From positions 23,310 through 87,309 of the forward strand of contig NZ_QLIQ01000010.1 in NCBI RefSeq assembly GCF_003428165.1: 64,000 nt of DNA. The letters are read 5' to 3'. Position 1 is the stretch's first letter. Each line of letters begins with the position of its first letter. The notes below the pieces were generated by a model. It did not search any database, was not told where the DNA came from, and saw nothing but the letters and a program-made list of their open reading frames with translations. The position numbers and the translations under genes were made by a program. Positions 39,681 through 49,600 of this stretch are shown here, piece after piece. The DNA comes from Cysteiniphilum litorale (GTDB lineage Bacteria; Pseudomonadota; Gammaproteobacteria; Francisellales; Francisellaceae).

Positions 39681-42600
39681 TTAACCCGCTACAGCAGATT
39701 CGTGATGTGTGTTATCCACTGCACTATTATGGTCATTACTATGTTCTGAAACCGTATTACGCTGACTATATACATCGATGGTTTTGCCATTGGCGTTATA
39801 TTGGTAATGTGTTCTATCAATCTGTGTCAAAGAACCACCATGTAACCAGGCAATATCTGAGAAATTATCAACATCGAGTTCATAATGATTATTGCTATCT
39901 GCGCGATGCTGATGAATGAAGTTATCTAAATCAAATGTCCAAGTATTGGCAGTTCCACCATCTTTAATCATATTTTTAATATCGAATGTTTCAAAGTTGT
40001 GAAAGTCTTCAAATAAATCCTCAACATTTAAATCCTTATTCACATGTATCTGACGAGTCAAGCGTAAGGTATCATCACCATCAGCTCCATCAAAACTATT
40101 ATTGTTTTGACCAAAACGTTTTTCTAAACTTGCCAAAGAAGAAAAGTCAAATACATCATCATATTTTGTTCCTATAACGTCAAACTCAGATTGTAACTGC
40201 CCATTTTGAGAGATATTGTCGCTAATCCCTCCCGTGTCAACGCTATAGCTATTCCCTCCCCTACCATCTAAATGGAAATCAACTTGCTGATTCAAACGGC
40301 TAAAATCAATCGTCATATTCTGCTGATATGACCCTGAATTATACGACTGAATTGAAAGATCAAGCTTGGCATTACCAAAATAGATATGACTATCTAAACT
40401 AACATTACTGTTAGAGTAGTTTAGAAGACTAGACTCGGTGTCACTACCATAAAAATCAAACATTTTAAGGCTGCCATTAGCATAGTTTCCAGCGTTAAAG
40501 TTCAGCACATCTAGATGACCATCGATCGTATCGGTACTATCACTACCATAAGCATAATCCTTGATAATAGACTCTTTACCCGCTATCGCTCTTAAATCAA
40601 CCGTTAGCTTTTGAAAGTAATTTGTCGAACCATTATTAAACGTATTATATTCATACTGCCCCTGCCCTAAATACTGATTAACGCCAACATCAACTTCATA
40701 ATAGTTTTTGTGTCCTGCATTATTAAAGTTATAGCTATCATTACCTGCTCCTGCGTACACAAAATTATCAGCATTATTATATCCTGTGATAGTATCATCG
40801 CCATGCCCGCCTTGGACTCTACGCACATGATGAGTAACATCGCTCACACCTGCTCGTTGATCGGTTACTAAATCATTATTAAGATCAATCGTTAGCGCAT
40901 CACTCATTTTAGAATATGATAATACAGAGCCAGTAAAACCATTTACATGCGTGTCAAAGCTAACCACCTCATAATCCGGCATATCAAATATGTTATTACC
41001 TACCATTGCATGAATATCAACAAAACTCATACCCGCTTTTGTTGCATCAACGTTTAGATTAGCGTTAGCTACATTCATATTAAGATAATTAGAATTTGTA
41101 TTAAAAGTGATTTTTTCAACTGAGCTAAATTGGCTGGCATTATAACCACCTGTACTATAGAAAGTCCCTTGATGTTGCCCGTTAATAGTCACCTGACTGC
41201 TATTGTATGTTCCACTCAATATAAGCTCGTCATCGCCATCGCCACCTGACAAGTTATAGTTCCCATACGAGCCATCTTCATAAGAGAAAGTGTCATCACC
41301 TTTGCCACCATTGATTTGATAGGTCACACCCGAGGTTCGAGTATAATCAACACCTGTATAATGACTTTTCAAATGAAACACATCATCATACTGACTGCCT
41401 ATAATATTGGTAAACGTAACATGTGGCGCGGAACCAGTGCTCGCTTCAAAAGTATCAACACCCCCACCTGCTTTAGTAATTGTTCCCAAATCAGTCATTG
41501 TAATAGCAGCATCTTGATTATCATAACTTATCTGGTTATTAAAGTTAAAGTTAGCAGCTGCTCCTTCTGAGTGTTGCTGATAATTGGCATTATTGCTCTT
41601 GGTTGAGATAACTATATTATCCTGACCTTGCAAGGTTAATTGACCATCATAACGATCAGACAAACGATAGGTTGCATTGCCTTGCTGTGTACCAATAATA
41701 TTTTGAATATGTGTCACTGTATTAGCTAAATATGAGCCACTATTATCAGTGATTACGCCATTTTGTAGATCAACATTCAGCCCAACATTGACGACACTTG
41801 ATAAATCAACGGTGTTATTATGACTACCAACATCACCACCGTTGATTGACATGCCATAGGCACCACTGAGAATAAAGGTATTATTGTCACCATAAGCTAC
41901 AGCACTAAAACCATAATTGCCTTGTATAAATGTAGTATTTCCAATACTTAAACCTTTAATTTCAGTCAGTTGGCCACTCTGCAGAATTCCTAAGACTCCT
42001 TGATCTGAATCTATCACACCACTTTTTAAATTGACATCCAAAGCTGATACCTCGTGACTGATAGAGGTATCATCGTAATCTATAATGAGCTGCCCACCAT
42101 GGACTGTATAAGTAACAGGTTGCATACCAGCATAAAAACTATTGTGAACAGTTGTTACGCCTTGATAACTTTCAACAGCAATACTCCCGTTAACCCCTGA
42201 CTTTGCCGTACCAATATTCACCTCAGAAGTTTGTGCATATAACTTAAGATCAATATCGTTATTTGCTCCCTGCTCAAATGCAACATTGATCGTATCATTT
42301 ATGCTATCGGCATCTCCTGTGAAATCAACAACTCCACTATAGTAGTTAACGGTGTTACTTTTGCCGTGCCCTTCAATATAAGCACTTGCTGATTTATTTT
42401 GTCCTATATTATAAACATTTATCGCATTTGAATGATTGCCACTCCCTCCACCAATAAATGCTGTATGAGCGCCATCAGCATAAAAAGTATTATGTGAAGC
42501 ATCACCCCCACCAATAACCGTTAGATCACCATTATTGTTAACGTGCACCTCACCGCCTAACTCACCGATGACAACTTCATTCACGGCACCATTGACAGTA

Positions 42601-44456
42601 TCGCTTCCCAGTGACATATTTGATGCAGAGCGCTTATCTATCGATATTTCATTACCGTCAACGCTGATATTAGTTATATCATTCAAGCTTGAATAATCGA
42701 TTTTGCCCAAACCACCAAAGCTAATGTGATCGTTACCTTGACTACCGATAACCTCATCAATACCTTTGCCTGTATTTATATAATCATCTGCAGCACTTGT
42801 AATAAATTGATCATTATGATTTGTACCAATATATTGTTCTACATTTTCAACATGATCTTGCTTATTACCGCTATGCACAATATTGCCATTCGTAAGATCA
42901 ACGACAATACCATCAACAGCTTCTGTTGAATCCACAGGATTAGTCGATACAAAGTCGATGTGCTTTAAATCAAAGCTAATACCCGTATTTTTAGCGCTCA
43001 AATCACTGTAATCAACGGTATCACTACCTTGACCACCATCAAAAGTAACTTCACCACCATGAGAAATAAAATGATCATCGCCCTTACCTGCTTCAAAAGT
43101 TGCCTGAGTTGTTGTGCTACTTATAAATGTATCTGATGCTGCGCTTCCTCTGATGATCTCAATATTTTTTAATGTTTGTTCAATTTTTTCGATGCCGTTA
43201 TTAAAGGTACCACTAAAGCTATTGACCCCGTCATCTGATCCAGCAATCGTTATACCACTAAGATGATTACTATAATCAACAGTATCATTGCCAGCGCTAC
43301 CATCATAAGTATCACCACCTCGATCTGAAGCTAAAATAATGTCATCAAATTGACTGCCGGTGATCTCTTGGGCATTTGGATGAGTCCCCAACATAAAAGT
43401 ACCATCACCATCTGTTATTTGATATGGATTATCAGTAACGTCAAGTTTAATGACATATTCAGTGCGCCCTTGCTTGTCAGCAGGGCTAAAGTGAATAGTA
43501 ATAATTTTATACGCACTCGTATCAGAGGTGTCATAATCGATGGCAAACTGATTTTTTGATAAATCTGGCTGCATCTCACCTGTAATAATTTTTATATTCG
43601 ACGCGCCGCTACCCGTGATGCTAGTAATTTCAGAGCCTGGTGGCAGCTCGAATATTTTTTGCAAAGTTGTTTCTTGCTTTGATGAACCAACCTGATCGGC
43701 ATCAATCGTCCAGCCATGCTGAGATTGAGACAGATCCAATGTAATTGGCTTTAATTGACCTTTTTGCCCCAGTGCTTCACCCGAGCCTCCCGCCTTAACA
43801 GTATGATTCGCATTATCATATTGTGGCTTTGGAATATACATATTTAAATCAGGTAACACAGTTAACTTAGGAACCACTGTTGGGTGGTTACTTTGTGTGA
43901 TTTCACTATGGCTATTATTTTGACTTTGGGCCTCAACAACTGGAACATCTGTAGCAGTGATATGACTCGTATCAACATCATCGCTCGATGATGAACTTAA
44001 AAGTATATTATCAGTTGATTCATTGACATCATTTTGTAGATTGTCACTATCTTGAGCTGTGTTCGCATCTGAGTTTTTAGTTTCATCAATGACATAAACT
44101 TTTGTTTGTGCTTGAGTATTTGGCGTTACTTCTTGCTGGTTTTTCTCATGTGTGAGATGACCGTCTGTATTAATGATATCGGCTGAGGCAATATCTAGCA
44201 CCTGCTGCGCGGTTAATATTTTGCCATCGGTAAACTCAAGTTCAAATGCTTTTTTATCAAGATTGGCAAGTTGCCCCCCAAACACAAGATGATAAACCTC
44301 ACCATTGTGAGCTTCGATTAAAATATCCTGACCATCAAGCGCAAATTTAGCTTGCCTAAAATCAATCGGTAGATGGTTGTCTTGAAATGTTTTTAGCAAA
44401 ACTACTTTTTGAGAAGAGGTATCTTGTAACGCCTTCTCTGTAATGTTTGTACTCAT
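39681..44456 (-). CDS. Large RTX-type type I secretion substrate, putative adhesin
   Basis: A 1591-residue acidic protein without an N-terminal signal peptide. The first about 95 residues form a small domain, followed by an Asp/Ser/Thr-rich linker to about residue 205. Ca2+-binding RTX-like motifs are scattered along the rest: GSAGNDTVDYS, GKGDDHFIS, GGQGSDTVDYS, GGKGDDTFSY, GGDGDDELIL, GGHGDDTITG, GAGNDSYNF and GADGDDTLRL. The C-terminus contains WLHGGSLTQIDRTHYQYN, likely near the uncleaved secretion signal. I see no LapG-type double-Ala site. It heads the RTX-MotA-TolC-MotB2 block and is inferred to be the exported surface protein or biofilm factor. Confidence 0.85.
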   Translation of the reverse strand: MSTNITEKALQDTSSQKVVLLKTFQDNHLPIDFRQAKFALDGQDILIEAHNGEVYHLVFGGQLANLDKKAFELEFTDGKILTAQQVLDIASADIINTDGHLTHEKNQQEVTPNTQAQTKVYVIDETKNSDANTAQDSDNLQNDVNESTDNILLSSSSSDDVDTSHITATDVPVVEAQSQNNSHSEITQSNHPTVVPKLTVLPDLNMYIPKPQYDNANHTVKAGGSGEALGQKGQLKPITLDLSQSQHGWTIDADQVGSSKQETTLQKIFELPPGSEITSITGSGASNIKIITGEMQPDLSKNQFAIDYDTSDTSAYKIITIHFSPADKQGRTEYVIKLDVTDNPYQITDGDGTFMLGTHPNAQEITGSQFDDIILASDRGGDTYDGSAGNDTVDYSNHLSGITIAGSDDGVNSFSGTFNNGIEKIEQTLKNIEIIRGSAASDTFISSTTTQATFEAGKGDDHFISHGGEVTFDGGQGSDTVDYSDLSAKNTGISFDLKHIDFVSTNPVDSTEAVDGIVVDLTNGNIVHSGNKQDHVENVEQYIGTNHNDQFITSAADDYINTGKGIDEVIGSQGNDHISFGGLGKIDYSSLNDITNISVDGNEISIDKRSASNMSLGSDTVNGAVNEVVIGELGGEVHVNNNGDLTVIGGGDASHNTFYADGAHTAFIGGGSGNHSNAINVYNIGQNKSASAYIEGHGKSNTVNYYSGVVDFTGDADSINDTINVAFEQGANNDIDLKLYAQTSEVNIGTAKSGVNGSIAVESYQGVTTVHNSFYAGMQPVTYTVHGGQLIIDYDDTSISHEVSALDVNLKSGVIDSDQGVLGILQSGQLTEIKGLSIGNTTFIQGNYGFSAVAYGDNNTFILSGAYGMSINGGDVGSHNNTVDLSSVVNVGLNVDLQNGVITDNSGSYLANTVTHIQNIIGTQQGNATYRLSDRYDGQLTLQGQDNIVISTKSNNANYQQHSEGAAANFNFNNQISYDNQDAAITMTDLGTITKAGGGVDTFEASTGSAPHVTFTNIIGSQYDDVFHLKSHYTGVDYTRTSGVTYQINGGKGDDTFSYEDGSYGNYNLSGGDGDDELILSGTYNSSQVTINGQHQGTFYSTGGYNASQFSSVEKITFNTNSNYLNMNVANANLNVDATKAGMSFVDIHAMVGNNIFDMPDYEVVSFDTHVNGFTGSVLSYSKMSDALTIDLNNDLVTDQRAGVSDVTHHVRRVQGGHGDDTITGYNNADNFVYAGAGNDSYNFNNAGHKNYYEVDVGVNQYLGQGQYEYNTFNNGSTNYFQKLTVDLRAIAGKESIIKDYAYGSDSTDTIDGHLDVLNFNAGNYANGSLKMFDFYGSDTESSLLNYSNSNVSLDSHIYFGNAKLDLSIQSYNSGSYQQNMTIDFSRLNQQVDFHLDGRGGNSYSVDTGGISDNISQNGQLQSEFDVIGTKYDDVFDFSSLASLEKRFGQNNNSFDGADGDDTLRLTRQIHVNKDLNVEDLFEDFHNFETFDIKNMIKDGGTANTWTFDLDNFIHQHRADSNNHYELDVDNFSDIAWLHGGSLTQIDRTHYQYNANGKTIDVYSQRNTVSEHSNDHNSAVDNTHHESAVAG

Positions 44457-44494
44457 TTGAACTTTCCCACATTTAAAAATAAAAAATTAAAAAT

Positions 44495-45121
44495 CTATAC
44501 CCCAAACGTATAACTCATTCCAAGCGTCAATGCCTGAATTGGATTGGTTTCATCTTGACCAAATTGTGGGAATACTGCCTTGTCTTTCTTGCCCCAGATA
44601 TATTGATATTTTGCAAAAATATTAAATCTTGATGTCACTTGATAACCAATGCCAATACTTGCCATAGGATTCCATTTTTTGACCAATTCATCATCTTGAT
44701 TTGCACCACTGCCGTATGTCACTCTCTGGGAAACATACGCCATCCCGACACCCGCTAAAAAATTCACGCCAATTGGCAAAACAACTTGTGCGGTTAACTG
44801 AATTGGCAAAACAAACGTTGCTTTGTAATTGATATCATTACTTCCATAACTTAATAATTTATGTCCATACATAACATTGACCTGCATACCTAACGCTAGC
44901 CAAGAATTAAGTGCATATTGCCCCCCGATGTCAATACTGCCAATAGCTCCACCTGATTTTTTATCCAAACTACTTTGATCCCAGAATGATCCAGTAATTT
45001 GACCATAACCACCCTCAATACCAAGAGTTAATCCACTTTGAGCGATTGCTTGATGATTATTTGCATTTGCTATCGTTATTGTTAATATGGTCACACCCAT
45101 TACTAATATCAATTTTCTCAC
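44495..45121 (-). CDS. Outer-membrane beta-barrel protein
   Basis: A protein of about 209 residues of the small outer-membrane barrel type. The signal peptide RKLILVMGVTILTITIANA is followed by alternating amphipathic strands ending in LTLGMSYTFGV, with the aromatic-rich end usual for barrel insertion. I place the start at the GTG at 45121, with GGGGGA about 4 bases upstream; longer in-frame starts exist at 45133 and 45160. It lies 38 bp upstream of the RTX gene and probably shares its transcript. Function unknown. Confidence 0.75.
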   Translation of the reverse strand: MRKLILVMGVTILTITIANANNHQAIAQSGLTLGIEGGYGQITGSFWDQSSLDKKSGGAIGSIDIGGQYALNSWLALGMQVNVMYGHKLLSYGSNDINYKATFVLPIQLTAQVVLPIGVNFLAGVGMAYVSQRVTYGSGANQDDELVKKWNPMASIGIGYQVTSRFNIFAKYQYIWGKKDKAVFPQFGQDETNPIQALTLGMSYTFGV

Positions 45122-45147
45122 AATATCCCCCATAATTAGTGCTTGTT

Positions 45148-45489
45148 TTAACAATCCCATGATTTACTTAAAAAATTAAAAATATTCATTTCTGCTTTAT
45201 AAAAATTCTCTTCAAACGCCGTGGGCTCTTCATGCGCTAACTTCAAGCGTTCGTTTATTAATTTGACCCGATGTTTACGCAGATACTTATTAATTGTTGA
45301 GACTGCATAGCCTGTCAATTGAGACGCTTGCTGAGTAGTAACTCCCTCAGCAGCAAAATCATCTAACAATTTCCCCACCGAACATTGATGTACCTTTCTA
45401 GCGTATTGAGCAAAACATTCCTTATTTTTTCCCATCGATATAGCCTTGCTTCTATAGTTTAACCAACTTTGTTTACCTAAAGCAATCAT
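45148..45489 (-). CDS. Small helix-turn-helix protein
   Basis: A 113-residue basic protein. A helix-turn-helix is visible in TTQQASQLTGYAVSTINKYL at about residues 52-71, resembling the N-terminal HTH of some transposases or small regulators. The start may be the ATG at 45489 or the one at 45435 (MGKNKECF); neither has a strong ribosome-binding site. It sits between two beta-barrel genes in a same-strand run. Possible roles are local regulator or remnant of a mobile element. Confidence 0.55.
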   Translation of the reverse strand: MIALGKQSWLNYRSKAISMGKNKECFAQYARKVHQCSVGKLLDDFAAEGVTTQQASQLTGYAVSTINKYLRKHRVKLINERLKLAHEEPTAFEENFYKAEMNIFNFLSKSWDC

Positions 45490-45498
45490 CAAAAAAAA

Positions 45499-46032
45499 TT
45501 AAGCCATATATGCCAAGCCAATAAGAATACCCAAACCATTAATATTATGGTTATGCCCCATAATTGCGATACTTGGCATATACTGTGCTTGAATATTGAC
45601 AGATAAATGACGATTTAAATTATAGGCGCTACCTAAACCAATATCATACAAATAAATTAAGCTGCCAAAATTAGCGACAAGACTTAGATTCTGGCTAAGG
45701 TATTTACTAAGGTATAGCTCAGGAACGGGCAGAACAGCATTACCATTGTTTTTGATAAAATTGTACATTCTAACACCTATGCCATAATGCAAAGACTGCC
45801 AACTATCAGCACCAAACATCCAGCCATAATCAAGATCCTGCACATAATAATCACTGCGATCGGTATTATAGGTTTGTGTTAAAATATCTGCTTTATTCTG
45901 GCGCATACTCCAATAGCCATTGCCAATGGCTATTCTAAAGCCATTTGTTAGTGGATGATTATTTGGAATCGAAGTGGCATTAACAATTATAAAGCAAAGC
46001 ACCCCCCAAAAAATTACCATTATTTTTAACAC
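45499..46032 (-). CDS. Hypothetical exported beta-barrel-like protein
   Basis: A 177-residue protein with a signal peptide (residues 1-20) and a series of short amphipathic strands such as LGSAYNLNRHLSVNIQAQYM and ending LGILIGLAYMA. It may be a small outer-membrane barrel, distantly like acyloxyacyl hydrolases (PagL-type), but I cannot confirm catalytic residues. The GTG start at 46032 is supported by GGGAGAAG about 6 bases upstream. Tandem ATATGT repeats lie 100 bp upstream. Confidence 0.6.
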   Translation of the reverse strand: MLKIMVIFWGVLCFIIVNATSIPNNHPLTNGFRIAIGNGYWSMRQNKADILTQTYNTDRSDYYVQDLDYGWMFGADSWQSLHYGIGVRMYNFIKNNGNAVLPVPELYLSKYLSQNLSLVANFGSLIYLYDIGLGSAYNLNRHLSVNIQAQYMPSIAIMGHNHNINGLGILIGLAYMA

Positions 46033-46131
46033 AACTTTCTTCTCCCTTTTATTTAATCTTTGGATATTAGTAAGCAGGATTAAGACTCGCTCACATTCTT
46101 GGCAGCACTATAACCGGACAACATCATAGCG

Positions 46132-46161
46132 ATATGTATAAATATGTATTAACTATAAAAT
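46132..46161. promoter_or_regulatory. Tandem ATATGT direct repeats, possible response-regulator site
   Basis: ATATGT at 46132 and 46142, 10 bp apart, are followed by TATAAAAT at 46154-46161. The site lies upstream of the barrel-like gene starting at 46032 and matches sites at 26189 and 50035. Confidence 0.4.
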
Positions 46162-46174
46162 ATTGATTAGATTA

Positions 46175-46597
46175 TTAGATTTCTCTTGCAACTTTTACTA
46201 AAAGCTCTGTCTGACGAGGCAAGGTTGCAACAATTTTTTCCCCTAAAAGTTTTTGCCATAGCCAAGATAGATAACCTTTGATCTGAATAGTTGTTGTTAT
46301 ACAAATCCCTTCCTCACACTCTTGTATCTTATGGATCCCATAAAGATGTCCAAAAGGCAATCGAAAATAATCAGTAAACGATTTATTAGGAATGCACTCC
46401 ACTATCTTCATTTTAAGTTTTGGATCGCCTTTTGGCTTAAAGTGAAAAGTGTTACCGGTTTTAAAATCTCCGTTTATCATTGCCCACTCTGTATCATCAT
46501 CCCAAAGCGTTCGCTTTTGAATATCTGACCAAATCATCCAAATTTGCTGAGGAGTGACATTGCTGTAGGTTTTGCTATAACTTTTCATATACATCAT
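46175..46597 (-). CDS. SRPBCC-family (polyketide cyclase/START-like) protein
   Basis: A 140-residue cytoplasmic protein with the helix-grip fold pattern: an N-terminal strand and amphipathic helix (SNVTPQQIWMIWSDIQKRTLW), a run of strands and a C-terminal helix. It probably binds a hydrophobic ligand in a central cavity; ligand unknown. AAAGGT precedes the start. It lies between the Asp-box lipoprotein and the barrel-like gene on the same strand. Confidence 0.75.
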   Translation of the reverse strand: MMYMKSYSKTYSNVTPQQIWMIWSDIQKRTLWDDDTEWAMINGDFKTGNTFHFKPKGDPKLKMKIVECIPNKSFTDYFRLPFGHLYGIHKIQECEEGICITTTIQIKGYLSWLWQKLLGEKIVATLPRQTELLVKVAREI

Positions 46598-46646
46598 TTT
46601 TTACCTTTATTAACTTCCAATCCATTTTTGCTTTAACTCAATGTCA

Positions 46647-49600
46647 TTACTCAGGAATCAAAATACCTTCATTATCGGCTTTCATAATCGAAAAACCGGC
46701 TACATTTCCTAAGAAAACATCGCCATTTTTGTCAGCATTGATTGCCTGAATCATATTAGCTTGTAAACCATCATCCGTTGTTTTACGTAACCATGTGTTA
46801 CCACCATCAGTAGAATAAATAACCCCAAGACCCCAAGTTGCCACATAAATTGTACCATTTGCAATGACTGCTCCTTGAATATAACTCCCTGCAGGCATCC
46901 CAAGGTCAACGGCAGTTTTAGATACCCAGTTATTACCCCCATCACTGGATATCAGCAATATTGGCTTGCCTGCACCATAGTTCCATGTATTAATCAGAAT
47001 ATTCTGACCACTTACAAAGACGCCACCTATCGAACCAAAATAAGTTGCTGGATTATATTTTTTCGTCCAATTAGTACCGCCATCTGTTGAAACCCAAAGT
47101 CCATGGTTGCCGAATAAGTAAATATTATCGCCCTCACCGGTAATACCATATAATTGACTACCTCCAAATGGCGCACTAACAGGCGCTGACCAAGTGGCTC
47201 CACCATCATTTGATGTCACTAAACCATTCCAAGTTGGCACAAAAACTTTATTGTTATAAACATAGACTCCACCATGACGTATAATAGAATTACCAAATGT
47301 AGCTTTAGGCTCTTGTACCCAGGTTTTGCCACCATCTGTTGTGTAGTTAATCGTTTTAGCGCCATTCCAATCCCCAACTACTACATATAGCGTATGAGTA
47401 GCTACATCATAAAATGCGCCAACAACACAATCACCTGATAGCCCCGTCTTGGAATTATAATTCTGCCAATTAACTCCATCATCTTTAGAGATATAAAGCC
47501 CTGTTGATATTGTGCCGGCATAAAGTGTGCCATTTAACTTATTGATAAATGAGACTCTATCAGCATAAACACCTGGTGCCGAGTAGACAACTTGCCATGA
47601 ATTACCATTATCCGTTGATTTAGCTAGTGCATAGCCAGTTCCAGCATATAGCACATTACCAATCTTTGAAATTGCTGAAGTAAAATCACCAGGCAAATTA
47701 TTATTCGAGCTATTCTCCAATGTCCAATTCACACCATCATCATGTGACACAGAAATTCCATTACCTGAGGCAAGAAAAATATCGTCGCCATCGGCATAAA
47801 TTCCATATACCGCAGCATACTGTAATTGTGGTAATGTTGCGCTTGTCCAGGTGCTACCATTATCAGTTGAGACTGAATACCCTTGATATCCACCCACATA
47901 GATTTTGTTACCATCAACATAAATTGAGCGGTTATCATTTAAGATTCCATCTGCGACCGTTTTGGTTGTCCAAGTTGTTCCACCATCTGTTGAAAATGAC
48001 ACCCCTCCTGGACTACGTGTTGTTAAATAAATCTCACCATTATTCTCTGTAACCATTCTCACATCATTACTTGTCAGACCGTCAGCTGTTGTTTTTGTTG
48101 TCCAAGTAGCTCCTTTATCTGTCGAAATGGCTAATCCTGCATTTGTCGCTAGATAAACATCATCACCTGACGCATAGACATAAGCCACTGAATTACTTGG
48201 CAAACTGTCGGTTGTTGTTTTTGTCTTCCAAGTCTTACCGCCATCGTGAGATAAAGATAATCCAGCATAAGTTGAAACATAAATATTATCACCTGATACA
48301 GCAACGTTACTGACTGAACTTGGGTCAGCAATTTCAGGTGATGAAACTGTCTGCCAGGTTTGTCCATTATCCTTTGAAATACTTAGACCTAATGTCGCAA
48401 CATACATCACACCATTCTCAACGACAACATTGCCCGACGCACCAGGAATTAAGTTGGTCAAAGCATTACTTGGAATAAAGCCACCTGTCGGATATACATC
48501 AACACCTAATAGTGTTCCCGTACTATTATTACCATTATTTTGTGTATTGCCATACACCAGTGAATAAAGCTTTTGTTCATGCGTTGTTGCATTGGGTGCC
48601 GTATAGGTATAATTATTGGTGCAATAACCCTGACCTAACAAAGTTGTACCACAATTATTATTAGTTGATGCGACTAAACTGCCATCATTTGGCAAAATAC
48701 TCATCGCTAAATGATCAAGGCTTAATGAGCTATTATTTCTCGCCTTCAATGGAATATCCATCGACTTACCACCATTAATCACTAAGCGATAACTATCAGA
48801 CATTTGCAGTTGACTGGATGACGATGATCCCAACATTAACTGATTCACTTGATCGGCATTATTTGCTGAAATCTGAAGATCACCACTACCCGACGGATAG
48901 TTCTCCAAACTACCGTCAACAATAATGGTACAACTATCACCTCCATTTAACGTCATGCCATTAATACAGGTACTGGCAGGATCTTGGCTAACGCCCGATA
49001 GTGCAGGAATGCTAAACTGCACATCGGTTGCAGGCACCACCGAGCTATTGGTAATCTGAATTGTTTTTTTCATCCCTGGCACGATCGTAATGTGTTGACT
49101 ATCTAAGCTTAAAAGCTGAGATTGTGTTTTGGTCATTTGCGATTTAAAGCCTGATAAGGCGTCTTCTGGGTTAATTGACAATACAGGACGCAATATTTGT
49201 AAACTTTTTGAAACTTCCGTTTGTCCATTAACGGTTACTTTAACATCAATCGCTTGATTGCTTGCCGTATCTGCAGCTTTAACATCAAAAGTGCAATTCT
49301 CTGAAGGTTTAAGAATAACGCCAGAACACGTATTATTTATAATTGATACACCTGTGGCAGCAATGCTCGTACCACTTTGATAGGCAGCGAGACTCAGACC
49401 TGAAACACCCTTATCAGCGCCTGTTAACTCAGGAACATCTTGAGCACTGTTGTTGGTTAACACATAATGCTTCATTCCACCACTACCCAACACCGAAGAG
49501 CCTGTGCTTAATGCAAGCTTAACCACCTCCGGCGGCTCTGCAATCACATCCACCGGAATACTTAATTGATTAATCGAATCACTTGAACGTATCGTCAATG

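Noticed and set aside
45148..45489. Insertion sequence transposase
   Set aside because: The HTH resembles transposase N-termini, but the protein is complete at 113 residues, with no DDE domain and no flanking terminal repeats seen.
47720..48052. His-rich plus-strand ORF
   Set aside because: It is the antisense shadow of the Asp-box lipoprotein; the repeated motif on the other strand produces the biased composition.
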